This document shows positions 7,964 through 17,340 of a stretch of 64,000 nucleotides of DNA, piece by piece. Made by a program: the position numbers and the translations under genes. The notes under the pieces were generated by a model. The model was not told the origin of the DNA. It was given only the letters and a program-made list of their open reading frames with translations, and searched no databases. Source of the DNA: Actinomadura macra NBRC 14102 (GTDB lineage Bacteria > Actinomycetota > Actinomycetes > Streptosporangiales > Streptosporangiaceae); contig NZ_BCQT01000015.1 of the NCBI RefSeq assembly GCF_001552215.1, positions 124,001-188,000 on the forward strand, given 5' to 3'. The number at the start of each line of letters is the position of its first letter. Position 1 is the stretch's first letter.

Positions 7964-9565
7964 ATGGATTTCGACTGCGATGTGGCGATCGTAGGCTACG
8001 GGCCGACGGGGCTGGTACTGGCGTCGGCCCTGGGCAAAGCAGGTCACCGCGTGATCGTGTTCGAGCGCTGGCCGGGACTGTACGGTCTCCCGCGCCTGAC
8101 GCACATCGATGGTGAGACCGCCCGGATCATCCAATCCGTCGGTGACATCGACCACGCCCTGCGCGACGCCTGGCCGATCCCCAACTACCGCTACCTCAAC
8201 GGTGCCGGTGAGTTGCTGGTCGAACTGGACTGGCACGGCGACAGCTGTGGTTACGCAAGCCACATCTCGATGTATCAGCCCGACATCGAGGACGCCATCG
8301 ACGAGCAGGTGCGGTCCACCGGGCACGTGGAGGTCAACCAGGGCTTCGCCGTGGTCAACGTCCACCAGGACGACGGCCACGTCCAGGTGACGGCGCGTCC
8401 GTGGACCCAGTCGCGGACCGGGCAGTGGTCGCACGCGGGCGAGGAGCGCACGATCACCGCGAAGTACCTGGTCGGCGCGGACGGGGCCAACAGCTTCGTC
8501 CGCGCGACCCTGGGCATCGAGCGCATCGACCACGGTGTCGACGACCGGTGGCTGAACATCGACACCCAGCGGCTGCGCCCTCTCCCGGAGCGCTTCGACC
8601 GGCTCACCCAGTTCTGCGACCCCGCCCGCGGCCACATGTGGATGCCGATCGGGCGCGGCCGCCAGCGATTCGAGGTGGCCGTCCTTCCCGGTGAGGACCA
8701 GGCGGTGTTCGAGAGACCCGACTACGCCTGGACCTGGCTGCGCGACCAGTGCGACCTCGGCCCCGAGGATGTCAAGATCCTTCGCCAGGTGGTCTATGTC
8801 TTCCAGGCCCGCATCGCCCGGTCCTGGCGGACGGGCAGGACGTTCCTGGCCGGCGACGCCGCGCACACCACTCCGCCGTACATGGGGCAGGGCGCGTGCT
8901 CTGGCATGCGCGACGGGATCACCCTGGGGTGGAAACTGGACCTGGTGCTGCGCGGGCTCGCGGACGAGGCGCTGCTGGACACCTACGAGACCGAGCGCCG
9001 CCCGCACGCGACCGCCATCGCCGAGATGTCCATCGCGCTAGGCAGGATCGCCAACACCCACGACCCCGACGAGGCCGCCGCACGTGACGAGGCGTTCCGC
9101 ACCGGCAACGTCCCGCCGCCTCCGCAGTTCCCGACGCTCGTCGCCGGTGTCATCCACACCCCGGCCGACGGCACCCCGGCTCCGCTCGCCGGGACGCTGG
9201 CGCCGCAGGGCATCATCGGCAAGGGCGCCGCCGAGGGCAGGTGCGACGATGTCATCGGCGGCGGGTTCAGCCTGATCAGCCGCGCGGACGCCCGCGATGT
9301 GCTCAGCACCGATCAGACGGCCTTCCTCGACGCGCTCGGCGTCCGCCGGGCCTGCCTGGCGGCCGGCTCACCGGACTCCGTCACCGACATCGACGGCACC
9401 TACGCCGGCTACCTCGAACAGCACGGGGTGGACGCGTTCATCGGGCGACCGGACTTCCACCTGTACTGGGCGGGGAAGATCGGTGAACTGCCGGCGGTCG
9501 TGGACGGGCTGCGCGCCAGGCTGTCGTGGGTGGCCGCCCCCGCCCAGGTGGAGGCGGGCGCATGA
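7964..9565 (+). CDS. FAD-dependent aromatic hydroxylase (MhpA-like)
   Basis: Flavoprotein monooxygenase of the PHBH/MhpA group, 533 residues; it would hydroxylate an aromatic ring using NAD(P)H and O2. The FAD-binding GxGxxG is at the extreme N-terminus (IVGYGPTG, residues 9-16), followed by an acidic residue ending the second strand (FERWPG). The second FAD motif GDAAHTTPPYMGQG is at about residue 296. A C-terminal thioredoxin-like region follows, as in MhpA. I chose the ATG at 7964 because the Rossmann motif starts at once; an in-frame ATG at 7931 adds 11 residues. The stop overlaps the next gene by ATGA. The substrate is not readable: 3-hydroxyphenylpropionate-like phenols or hydroxypyridines both fit this family. 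Confidence 0.88.
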   Translation: MDFDCDVAIVGYGPTGLVLASALGKAGHRVIVFERWPGLYGLPRLTHIDGETARIIQSVGDIDHALRDAWPIPNYRYLNGAGELLVELDWHGDSCGYASHISMYQPDIEDAIDEQVRSTGHVEVNQGFAVVNVHQDDGHVQVTARPWTQSRTGQWSHAGEERTITAKYLVGADGANSFVRATLGIERIDHGVDDRWLNIDTQRLRPLPERFDRLTQFCDPARGHMWMPIGRGRQRFEVAVLPGEDQAVFERPDYAWTWLRDQCDLGPEDVKILRQVVYVFQARIARSWRTGRTFLAGDAAHTTPPYMGQGACSGMRDGITLGWKLDLVLRGLADEALLDTYETERRPHATAIAEMSIALGRIANTHDPDEAAARDEAFRTGNVPPPPQFPTLVAGVIHTPADGTPAPLAGTLAPQGIIGKGAAEGRCDDVIGGGFSLISRADARDVLSTDQTAFLDALGVRRACLAAGSPDSVTDIDGTYAGYLEQHGVDAFIGRPDFHLYWAGKIGELPAVVDGLRARLSWVAAPAQVEAGA

Positions 9566-10635
9566 AGATCACCGACACGCTCGCGCCGGCGGACGCGCTG
9601 TGGCGGGCCATGCCGCCGACGCGGATGCTCGACTGCGGCATGATCTACGCTGACGTGCTCGCCCTGCGCCAGGCGACCGATGCGGGCACGTCATGGGACG
9701 ACGCCGCCAAGGATCTGGCGACCGCGCACCTCGCGCGTGCGGACGCGGCGCGGACCGCGGGCCACACCATCACCGCGATCGAGGCGTACCGGGCGGCCGC
9801 CGCCGACCTCCTGTTCGCGCAGATGGCGCACGACTTCGACACGCCCCGGAAGATCGAGCTCTACACCCGGTTCACCAGTGCGATCGCCGCCGCGGGTGCC
9901 CTGCGCACCCCGGCCTGGGAGCGGGTGGAACTGCCGTTCGCCAGCGGCCGCCTGTTCGGCTGGCTCGTCCGGCCTGCCGGCCCGGCGACGGGCACGGTGA
10001 TCATCTTCGGCGGGCAGAGCGGCTGGGGCGCGGCCTACCAGCGTCAGGCCGAGGCGCTGGCGGCACGCGGGGTGGCGGCGCTGCTCGCGGAAGGCCCGGG
10101 TCAGGGAGAGGCCCGCTGGCGTGGTGGAGTCATGCTGGACGCCGACGTCCGCGCCGCCTACAGCACCTTTGTGAGCCACGTCCGCGACCGCACGGCACTC
10201 GGATCCGGTGTCGGCCTGTGGGGCAACAGCCTCGGTGGGCTCTACGCCGCCACCACCGCCGCGTCCGACCCGCGGGTCTCGGCGGTGTGCGTCAACGGCG
10301 CACCCGCCCGTCCCCGCCTGCTGGACTTCCGCACCTTCGTCCAGCAGGCGGCCGCAATGCTCGGCACCACGGACCCTGACGAGATCCAGCGCAACTTCGA
10401 CCGGCTCGCGCTCGCCCCCACCGACCGGATCACCTGCCCGCTACTGGTGCTGCACGGCGGGCAGGATCCGATCATCACCCTTGCCGACCAGCAGCCATTC
10501 CTGGACGCGGCCGGCGACGACGCGACGATGCACACCTGGGACGATGGCGAGCACACCATCTACAACCACGCTGATGAGCGCACCGCCTTCGTTGCGGACT
10601 GGTTCGCCGACCGCCTCGCGCGAACCAAGGAGTGA
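9562..10635 (+). CDS. Alpha/beta hydrolase, possible C-C bond hydrolase
   Basis: Alpha/beta-hydrolase-fold enzyme of 357 residues with an all-helical N-terminal cap (about 1-115). The catalytic triad is visible: Ser223 in GNSLGG, Asp302 in GGQDPII and His331 in DGEHTIYNH. The capped layout and length resemble the FrsA-like / 2,6-dihydroxypseudooxynicotine hydrolase group, whose members include C-C hydrolases (family knowledge). It is translationally coupled to the flavin hydroxylase by an ATGA overlap, suggesting that the two act in sequence: ring hydroxylation and then side-chain or ring-product cleavage. Simple esterase activity remains possible. Confidence 0.82.
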   Translation: MKITDTLAPADALWRAMPPTRMLDCGMIYADVLALRQATDAGTSWDDAAKDLATAHLARADAARTAGHTITAIEAYRAAAADLLFAQMAHDFDTPRKIELYTRFTSAIAAAGALRTPAWERVELPFASGRLFGWLVRPAGPATGTVIIFGGQSGWGAAYQRQAEALAARGVAALLAEGPGQGEARWRGGVMLDADVRAAYSTFVSHVRDRTALGSGVGLWGNSLGGLYAATTAASDPRVSAVCVNGAPARPRLLDFRTFVQQAAAMLGTTDPDEIQRNFDRLALAPTDRITCPLLVLHGGQDPIITLADQQPFLDAAGDDATMHTWDDGEHTIYNHADERTAFVADWFADRLARTKE

Positions 10636-10656
10636 GCCCAGAGGATTTTCAACGAG

Positions 10657-10702
10657 AGCACGGCGCTGGACGCCGTGCTGGACAGCGGACCCCGCCGGGG
10701 TC
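10657..10702. terminator. Convergent terminators between hydrolase and helicase genes
   Basis: Two hairpins lie in the 68-bp gap between converging genes. The first has a perfect 9-bp stem (10657-10665 with 10671-10679) and a 5-nt loop. The second has a 6-bp stem GACCCC/GGGGTC (10688-10693, 10697-10702). Either could serve both directions. Confidence 0.6.
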
Positions 10703-10703
10703 G

Positions 10704-13700
10704 CTATCTGCGCAGCCGGAGGCCGCGGGGAGTGGGATGGAACCCAGCCGATTCCAGGGCGGCGGCCAAGGGGGAGTCACCGATCGACCCTCCGTCGGCG
10801 CGTTCGACGGTCAGCTTGCCGAGGGCGCCCTCGCGGACGGCCAGGGCGAGCGCGTCCACCGCGGGTTGCAGGACGTCAGGATCGTCATCCCAGGTCAGCA
10901 GCGTGCGGCCGCCGCGTTCGACGTAGAGGGCGAGACGGCCCTCCACCAGGATGACGAGCGCGCCCGCCTTGCGTCCCGGCTTGTGGCCGCTGGCGACCTC
11001 GTCGTCGCGCGAGGGCCAGGGCAGGGCCGCGCCGTACGGATTGGCCGGATCAGCGGCGGCCAGCACCAGCGCCCGACCGGCGGGTCTGCCCGGCGACTCC
11101 CAAAGGGAGGCGAGGTCGTCCGGGGGAGCGGTGGACGGACGCAGGGCCCGGAGCCGGTCGACGGCACCCGGCAGCGCGAACTGGGCCGCTCCCAGCCCTT
11201 CGACGAAGTAGCCACGCCTGCACCGGCCGCTCTCCTCGAACGCGCGCAGGACGGGATAGACGGCGGAGAAGCCCCCCGGCGTCCGCTCGGCGGCCACTGC
11301 GCCGCGGATGACGATGCCGTACCGCTCCAACAGCGACTCCGCCAGCGCGTGCGAGCGCAAGGTCGCCTCGCCTTCGCGCTCGGGGAGCGGCCACCAGCGC
11401 CCGGCGACGGTAGGCGGACCTGTCCTGGACGGCAGGACAGGCCGTCCACGACGGGTCGTCCTGGAGCGGTGCGTCGGACGGCCCGAACCGAGCGCGGCGC
11501 GTAGCGGGGCCAAGGTGTCGTTGGTGAGGTGACCGGCCCACACGAGGTCCCACACGGCGGTGACGAGATCGGCGTCAACGGTGGTGACCTGCTGATTGAC
11601 CCGGTCGGAGAGCGTACGGAAGAACAGAGCGCCGCCGTCGCCGAGTGCCTCCAGGACGGCCTGGTGCGCGGGCGTGACCGTGATCTCCGCGGGCTCCGGC
11701 ATCAGGAGCGGCGCGGTGTCGGCCAGGTACAACGACACCCAGCCGTCGCCGCCAGGAAGGCCGCCCTGTCCCGCCCACACCACCTCGCCGACGGAGGTCA
11801 GCTCGTCCAGCATGGCGGGCGTGTAGCCGGGCACCCGAGACGGCAGGATCAGCGACTCCAGCGCGGACGCGGGCACCGCCGCGCCCTGGAGCTGCTCGAT
11901 CGCCTGGACGAGCGCGTCGATCCCGCGCAGCCGCGCCCCGCCCGCGATGCCGTGCCAGGCCGGCAGGAACCGGCCGAGCGACTCCGGCGGCGACGGCTCG
12001 ACCTCGGCGCGCAGCCGGGCGAGCGAGCGGCGCCGCAGCGTCCGCAGCACCCCGGTGTCACACCATTCGCTGGTCAGAGGCCCCGACACCGCCTCGACGG
12101 GCAGGAACTCGCCCTCGACCACGCGTCCCGCACCGGCCAGGCGCCGCAACGTCTCGACGACCACGGCGGTGCCCAGCCCGAAGCGCGCCGCCGGATCGGC
12201 CGGGCGGAACGGCCCGTGCGTGCGCGCGTAGCGGGAGATCAGATCGCCGAGGGGATCGTCCACCGGTTCGAGGAACGCCTCGGGAATCCCGACGGGGAGC
12301 GGCGCGCCGAGCGCGTCCCGGAGCCGCCCCGCGTCCTCGATGGCGGCCCAGCGCTCCGCGCCGCCCAGACGGACGCGTATCGCCCGCCGTGCCCCCTCCA
12401 ACTCCACCAGCCACCGCGCCACGGCCGGGACTTCGCCCGTGCCCGCCGCGGTACGGTCGGCGACCTCGGCGGTGGTGAGGGGACCGAGGCCGCGCAGGAG
12501 GTCGGCGACGCCCTCCAAGTCACGGGCCCGGCGGTCATCGGCACGGCGTTGCAGTTCGCGTTCGGTCTCGGCGACGGCCTCCGGGTCGAGCAACTCGCGC
12601 AGATCGGCCTGGCCGAGCAACTCGGCCAGCAGCGCGGAGTCGAGCGCGAGCGCCTGAGCGCGGCGCTCGGCGAGGGGGGAGTCGCCCTCGTACATGAACG
12701 CGCCGACGTAGTCGAACAGCAAGGAGCGGGCATAGGGGGACGGCTCGGACGTCTCCACCTCGACCATGCGGACCTTGCGCCCGGACAGATCCCGCATCAG
12801 CTGGACCAGCCCCGGGACGTCGAAGACGTCCTGGAGGCACTCGCGCATCGTCTCCAGGACGATCGGGAACGACGGGTACTTGCTCGCGACCGACAAGAGC
12901 TGCGCGGCGCGCTGGCGCTGCTGCCAGAGCGGCATGCGCTTGTCGGGACGGCGCCGGGGCAGCAGCAGCGAACGCGCCGCGCATTCGCGGAACCGGGCCG
13001 CGAACAAGGCCGATCCGCCCAGCTCGTCCACCACGACACGTTCGATGTCGTCGGCGTCGAACACCGCCGTGTCGAGCCCCGGCGGCTCGTCGGAGTCGGG
13101 GACGCGGATGACGATGCCGTCGTCGGCGTGCATGGCCTGCGCGTCGCCGTACCGCTCGCGTAGACGGCCGGCTATGGCCAGGGCCCACGGCGCGTGCACG
13201 CGCGCGCCCAGCGGCGAGTGGACGATCATGCGCCAGTCGCCGAGCTCGTCGCGGAACCGCTCGACGACCATCGTGCGGTCGTCGGGGACGTGCCCGGTGG
13301 CCTCGCGCTGCTCCCCGACGTAGGAGACGAGGTTCCCGGCGGCCCACTCGTCCAGGCCCGCGGCGGAGACGCGCTCACGCGCGGCGTCGGCGGGGAGCGC
13401 GGCCAACTCGCGGGTGAACTCGCCCAGGGCGCGTCCGAGTTCGGCGGGACGGCCGAGCGCGTCGCCGTGCCAGAACGGGAGTTTGCCGGGCTGCCCCGGG
13501 GCCGGCGAGACCAGCACCCGGTCGGGCGTGATGTCCTCGATCCGCCACGAGCTGGCGCCGAGCACGAACACGTCACCGACACGTGACTCGTACACCATCT
13601 CCTCGTCCAGTTCCCCCACCCGTGAGGACTTCTCGCCGACGAGGAACACCCCGAACAGCCCCCGGTCGGGGATGGTGCCCCCGCTGGTCACCGCGAGGCG

Positions 13701-15272
13701 CTGCGCTCCGGGACGTTCGCGCAGGACGCCGGTGACGCGGTCCCAGACGAGGCGGGGACGCAACTCGCCGAACTCGTCACTGGGGTAGCGCCCGGCGAGC
13801 ATGTCCAGCGTCGCCTCCAGCGCCGAGCGGGGCAGCGTGGCATAAGGGGCGGCGTGCTTGCAGAGGGTCTCGAGGTCGTCGACGGTCCACTCGTCCATGG
13901 ACACCATCGCGACGATCTGCTGTGCCAGGACGTCCAGCGGGTTGCGCGGGTAGCGGAGCTCCTCGATCCCGCCGCTGCGCATCCGCTCCGACACCACCGC
14001 CGTCTGCACGAGGTCGCCCCGGTACTTGGGGAAGATGACGCCCTTGGACACCGCACCCACCTGGTGGCCCGCGCGCCCCACGCGCTGAAGGCCGCTCGCC
14101 ACGGAGGGCGGTGACTCCACCTGGACGACCAGATCGACGGCACCCATGTCGATGCCCAGCTCAAGGCTGGACGTCGCCACGACGGCCGGGAGGCGGCCCT
14201 CCTTCAGGGCGTTCTCGATGCCGGCGCGTTCCTCCTTGGAGACCGAACCGTGGTGCGCGCGGGCTATCTCCACGGGCGCCCCCCGGCCGGCGCCGGCCTG
14301 GGCCATCGTCGCTGCGGGGGAGTGGTCTTCGGGCAGAGGCTCACCGGTCGCGCGTTCGTAGGCCAGTTCGTTGAGCCGGCCGCAGAGGCGTTCGGCGAGG
14401 CGCCGTGAGTTGGCGAACACCAGCGTCGAGCGGTGCGACTCGATCAGGTCGAGCAGGCGGTGCTCCACATGCGGCCAGATACTGCGCTGGCGCGGATCTG
14501 CGGCGCCCGCGTCGTCGACGAACTGCCCCACCTCGCCCATGTCCTCCACCGGGACGACGATGTCGAGGTCGAAGACCTTGTCGGAAGGCGGTTGGACGAC
14601 GGAGGCGGGACGCGTACCGCCGAGGAACGCCGCCACCTCGTCGGTGGGACGGACGGTCGCCGACAGTCCGATTCGCTGGGCCGGACGTTCCAGGAGGGCG
14701 TCGAGCCGCGCGAGCGAGAGCGCCAGGTGCGCGCCGCGCTTGGTCCCGGCGACGGCGTGCACCTCGTCCACGATCACGGTCTCCACGCCGCGCAGCGACT
14801 CGCGAGCCCGCGAGGTGAGGATCAGGAACAGCGACTCGGGCGTCGTGATGAGGATGTCGGGCGGCTTGACGGCCAGCCTGCGGCGCTCGTCTGCCGGAGT
14901 GTCGCCCGACCGCATCCCGACCCGCACGTCGGGTTCGGGCAGTCCGAGCCGCCGCGCCGCCTGCCGGATGCCCGTCAGCGGCGCGCGGAGGTTGCGCTCG
15001 ACGTCCACGGCGAGGGCCTTGAGCGGCGAGACGTACAGGACGCGGCATCGCTTGAGCGGCTCGGCGGCGGCCTCGCCCGCCGCGAGCCGATCGAGCGACC
15101 ACAGGAACGCGGCGAGGGTCTTGCCGGATCCGGTCGGGGCGACGACCAGGGTGTCGTCGCCGGCGGCGATCGACTCCCACGCCCCGGCCTGCGCGGCGGT
15201 GGGTGCGGCGAACGCCCCGGCGAACCATGCGCGGGTCGCCGGGGAGAAGCGTTCGAGCACGTCACCCCTCAT
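10704..15272 (-). CDS. lhr: Lhr-type ATP-dependent DNA helicase
   Basis: Very large superfamily-2 helicase, 1522 residues, the usual size of bacterial Lhr. Motif I is APTGSGKT (residues 45-52), motif II is VDEVHA (about 172), motif III SATVRPT, and motif VI QRVGRAGHQVG. A winged-helix/beta-barrel Lhr core and a long C-terminal domain follow. Lhr translocates 3' to 5' on single strands and unwinds RNA:DNA hybrids; in mycobacteria it is linked to the DNA-damage response (family knowledge). I start at the ATG at 15272, which has GAGGCAGG about nine bases upstream; the ATG at 15281 would sit directly on that Shine-Dalgarno. It is a single gene flanked by convergent and divergent neighbours. Confidence 0.93.
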   Translation of the reverse strand: MRGDVLERFSPATRAWFAGAFAAPTAAQAGAWESIAAGDDTLVVAPTGSGKTLAAFLWSLDRLAAGEAAAEPLKRCRVLYVSPLKALAVDVERNLRAPLTGIRQAARRLGLPEPDVRVGMRSGDTPADERRRLAVKPPDILITTPESLFLILTSRARESLRGVETVIVDEVHAVAGTKRGAHLALSLARLDALLERPAQRIGLSATVRPTDEVAAFLGGTRPASVVQPPSDKVFDLDIVVPVEDMGEVGQFVDDAGAADPRQRSIWPHVEHRLLDLIESHRSTLVFANSRRLAERLCGRLNELAYERATGEPLPEDHSPAATMAQAGAGRGAPVEIARAHHGSVSKEERAGIENALKEGRLPAVVATSSLELGIDMGAVDLVVQVESPPSVASGLQRVGRAGHQVGAVSKGVIFPKYRGDLVQTAVVSERMRSGGIEELRYPRNPLDVLAQQIVAMVSMDEWTVDDLETLCKHAAPYATLPRSALEATLDMLAGRYPSDEFGELRPRLVWDRVTGVLRERPGAQRLAVTSGGTIPDRGLFGVFLVGEKSSRVGELDEEMVYESRVGDVFVLGASSWRIEDITPDRVLVSPAPGQPGKLPFWHGDALGRPAELGRALGEFTRELAALPADAARERVSAAGLDEWAAGNLVSYVGEQREATGHVPDDRTMVVERFRDELGDWRMIVHSPLGARVHAPWALAIAGRLRERYGDAQAMHADDGIVIRVPDSDEPPGLDTAVFDADDIERVVVDELGGSALFAARFRECAARSLLLPRRRPDKRMPLWQQRQRAAQLLSVASKYPSFPIVLETMRECLQDVFDVPGLVQLMRDLSGRKVRMVEVETSEPSPYARSLLFDYVGAFMYEGDSPLAERRAQALALDSALLAELLGQADLRELLDPEAVAETERELQRRADDRRARDLEGVADLLRGLGPLTTAEVADRTAAGTGEVPAVARWLVELEGARRAIRVRLGGAERWAAIEDAGRLRDALGAPLPVGIPEAFLEPVDDPLGDLISRYARTHGPFRPADPAARFGLGTAVVVETLRRLAGAGRVVEGEFLPVEAVSGPLTSEWCDTGVLRTLRRRSLARLRAEVEPSPPESLGRFLPAWHGIAGGARLRGIDALVQAIEQLQGAAVPASALESLILPSRVPGYTPAMLDELTSVGEVVWAGQGGLPGGDGWVSLYLADTAPLLMPEPAEITVTPAHQAVLEALGDGGALFFRTLSDRVNQQVTTVDADLVTAVWDLVWAGHLTNDTLAPLRAALGSGRPTHRSRTTRRGRPVLPSRTGPPTVAGRWWPLPEREGEATLRSHALAESLLERYGIVIRGAVAAERTPGGFSAVYPVLRAFEESGRCRRGYFVEGLGAAQFALPGAVDRLRALRPSTAPPDDLASLWESPGRPAGRALVLAAADPANPYGAALPWPSRDDEVASGHKPGRKAGALVILVEGRLALYVERGGRTLLTWDDDPDVLQPAVDALALAVREGALGKLTVERADGGSIGDSPLAAALESAGFHPTPRGLRLRR

Positions 15273-15399
15273 GGGGACCATCCTGCCTCGCGGGTCGGAC
15301 AGAACACGGTCGCGTGGCGCGCGTCACATTGGCAGCAAGCGCTTGTCCGGCGAGGTCACGGCGTCCTTGGACGAACCGACCGTCGGATAGCGTGGGCGG

Positions 15400-15594
15400 G
15401 TGCGGCTCACAGTTTTCTGGGATCGGATGAACCAGCAGTTCGGAGAAGGCTACGCGGCGAGCGTCGCCAAGGACCACGTCATGGCCGCACTGGGGGGCCG
15501 CACCGTCGAGCAGGCTCTGGCGGATGGGGAACCCGCCAAGAAGGTCTGGCAGGCGGTGGTGGCCACCTTCGACGTCCCCTCCAAGCTCCAGTAA
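15400..15594 (+). CDS. DUF3046 domain protein
   Basis: Small actinobacterial protein of 64 residues. It begins with the family's characteristic MRLTVFWDRMNQQFGEGY and carries the DHVMAALGGRTVEQAL segment. DUF3046 genes are commonly found close to recA in actinobacteria, as here (3.6 kb away). The function is unknown. The start is GTG with GGGCGG just upstream. It is divergent from the helicase gene and convergent with the DUF350 gene. Confidence 0.88.
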   Translation: MRLTVFWDRMNQQFGEGYAASVAKDHVMAALGGRTVEQALADGEPAKKVWQAVVATFDVPSKLQ

Positions 15595-15595
15595 G

Positions 15596-15630
15596 GACCG
15601 TGCCGGGGGCCGACCACCCGCGGGACGGTC
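15596..15630. terminator. Convergent hairpin between DUF3046 and DUF350 genes
   Basis: GACCGT (15596-15601) pairs with ACGGTC (15625-15630) around a GC-rich interior that can partly pair again. It fills the 34-bp gap between two converging genes and touches the DUF350 stop codon. The outer stem is only 6 bp, so the call is moderate. Confidence 0.4.
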
Positions 15631-16090
15631 AGTAGACGGCCACCGCGATGACGAAGCCGATCATCAGGTTGGCGACCGCGAGCAGGATCGCGGCGGGCTC
15701 CAGCCGGTCGTCGGCGTCGTCGGCCATCTTCCCGATGCTGATCCCGATCAGCCGGTCGAAGATCACCGTCGCGAGCGTCTGCGCGACGATACCGGCGCCG
15801 CCGAACACCAGCGTCCTGCTCAGGCCCTCGGCGAGGTCACCACCCGACGCGAAGATCGACATGGCGACGATCAGCCCGACGCCGACCGTGGCGGCGCACG
15901 CGAGCAGCGTCGCGTTCGGGTTGCGGTGCTCGCGGATCACCGTGATCAGGCGTCCCGGCGTGGCGAAGTCGGTCATGTAGAAGCCGATGATGAACAGCAC
16001 CAGACCGACCCCGGCGTACGCGAAGAGTGCTCCGGTCCCGTCCAGGAGGATCTGGCCAAGGCTGTCGTCGTTCGCCGCCAGGGTTGTCAT
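15629..16090 (-). CDS. DUF350 (YjfL-type) integral membrane protein
   Basis: Membrane protein of 153 residues with four hydrophobic segments (about 20-40, 60-85, 95-115 and 130-152), matching the internally duplicated two-helix DUF350/YjfL family. The ATG start has the strong AAGGAG ribosome site. It lies downstream of a YgiC-like ATP-grasp ligase and a small lipoprotein on the same strand. DUF350 proteins are repeatedly found next to such ligases (the yjfC/yjfL and ygiB/ygiC neighbourhoods in enterobacteria), which argues for a shared but undefined envelope function. Confidence 0.85.
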   Translation of the reverse strand: MTTLAANDDSLGQILLDGTGALFAYAGVGLVLFIIGFYMTDFATPGRLITVIREHRNPNATLLACAATVGVGLIVAMSIFASGGDLAEGLSRTLVFGGAGIVAQTLATVIFDRLIGISIGKMADDADDRLEPAAILLAVANLMIGFVIAVAVY

Positions 16091-16099
16091 GGTTCTCCT

Positions 16100-16132
16100 T
16101 CGGTACTGCAGGGGTTTCGGTATTGCAGGGGT
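16100..16132. repeat. Two-copy 17-bp direct repeat before the DUF350 gene
   Basis: TTCGGTACTGCAGGGG (16100-16115) is repeated as TTCGGTATTGCAGGGG (16117-16132), one mismatch, followed by a partial third TTGCAG. The repeat lies in the 89-bp gap between the ligase stop and the DUF350 start and ends close to the DUF350 ribosome site. It looks like a recent slippage duplication. Confidence 0.7.
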
Positions 16133-16179
16133 TGCAGAGGTCTTCTGGTGCCGGCAGGGTCCGGCGCTCTTACCGGGGG

Positions 16180-17337
16180 CTACAGAGGGATGCGGTGCGG
16201 CACGAAGGAAGACGTGTCGTCGGTGATGAGGCCGGAGGTCTCACGGATGCCGACCCCCGCGGACTCGTCCTCGACGACCCACGCTCCGAGCACCGGATGC
16301 TCACCGTCGAAGTCAGGCAGCGCGCAGAACTCCTGAAAGACGAACCCCTCCGCGCCATAGCCGCCCTCTGTGCGCTGCTCACCGCCGTCCGGAGTGACGA
16401 TGCGCATGCTCGCCCCCTCGCGGCCGAGCAGGGGCTTCTGCACGTACGACGTGAGGCTTCCCGGCGTGTTCAGGTAAGTGGGCAGCAGATTGGGATGCCC
16501 TGGGAACAACTCCCACAGCAGGACGAGCAACGCCTTGTTCGACAGCACCATCTTCCAGATCGGCTCGATCCACGACGTCGGGGTGCCGGGGATGTGCCGC
16601 CCGAACGGTTCGGCGACGATCCATTCCCAGGGGTAGAGCTTGCAGAGCGCGCGGATCTCCTGCTCGTCCAGGTCGACGAACCGCTCGCGCCCGGAGTCCC
16701 AGCCGATGTCCTCCATGGCGATGGCCACGCCGGGCAGGCCCGCCTCCTCGGCGGTCTCCTGCATGTAGGCGATCGTCATGACCTCCTCGCCGGTCTCGTC
16801 GCCGTTCGTCCAGGCGAAGTGCGCCGGGCCCTCGGCCACGTCGGGAGCGATCTCCTTCCAGCGGGCCACCAAGCGCTCGTGGATGGAGTTCCACTGGTCG
16901 TCGCCGGGATGGGTGTCCTGCAGCCAGTACCACTGGACGATGGAGCTCTCGACCAGCGCGGTCGGGGTGTCGGCGTTGTACTCCAGGAGCTTGGCCGGGC
17001 CGTCGCCGTCGTAGCGCAGGTCGAACCGGCCGTACAGATGCGGGTCACGGCGCCGCCACGACTCCTCGATCAAGGGCGCGACCCACTCCGGTATGCCGAG
17101 GACGTGGTAGCGCCCAGTGGCGACGACGTGCTCCACGACCTGCAGGCACATCCGGTGCAGTTCCTCGACGACCTCTTCGAGCGCGAGCACCTCGTCCATG
17201 TCGAAGATGTAGTGGACGGACTCGTCCCAGTAGGGCCGGGACAGATGCTCGGGGTGCGCGGTCTTGTGGAAGGCAAGCCCCTGGGACTCGATTTTCTCCG
17301 CCCAGCCGTCCCGGGGCGTCGAACGGGTACGGCGCAC
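16180..17337 (-). CDS. Glutathionylspermidine synthase-like ATP-grasp ligase (YgiC family)
   Basis: ATP-dependent carboxylate-amine ligase of 385 residues, of the GSP_synth/YgiC family without the amidase half of E. coli Gss. Typical segments are visible: RFDLRYDGDGPAKLLEYNADTP in the pre-ATP-grasp region, EYNADTPTAL, and a C-terminal ATP-grasp half with KMVLSNKALL, the KPLLGREGAS glycine loop and GFVFQEF. Such enzymes form amide bonds; the substrates of stand-alone YgiC proteins are unknown. The start is GTG, three bases after the stop of the lipoprotein gene, so translation is coupled. Together with the downstream DUF350 gene this is the lipoprotein/ligase/membrane-protein cluster seen in ygiBC-like loci. 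Confidence 0.88.
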   Translation of the reverse strand: MRRTRSTPRDGWAEKIESQGLAFHKTAHPEHLSRPYWDESVHYIFDMDEVLALEEVVEELHRMCLQVVEHVVATGRYHVLGIPEWVAPLIEESWRRRDPHLYGRFDLRYDGDGPAKLLEYNADTPTALVESSIVQWYWLQDTHPGDDQWNSIHERLVARWKEIAPDVAEGPAHFAWTNGDETGEEVMTIAYMQETAEEAGLPGVAIAMEDIGWDSGRERFVDLDEQEIRALCKLYPWEWIVAEPFGRHIPGTPTSWIEPIWKMVLSNKALLVLLWELFPGHPNLLPTYLNTPGSLTSYVQKPLLGREGASMRIVTPDGGEQRTEGGYGAEGFVFQEFCALPDFDGEHPVLGAWVVEDESAGVGIRETSGLITDDTSSFVPHRIPL

Positions 17338-17340
17338 CGG

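Noticed and set aside
11529..13163. Plus-strand open frame of 544 codons opposite the helicase gene
   Set aside because: Antisense shadow in high-GC DNA; the minus strand shows continuous Lhr motifs.
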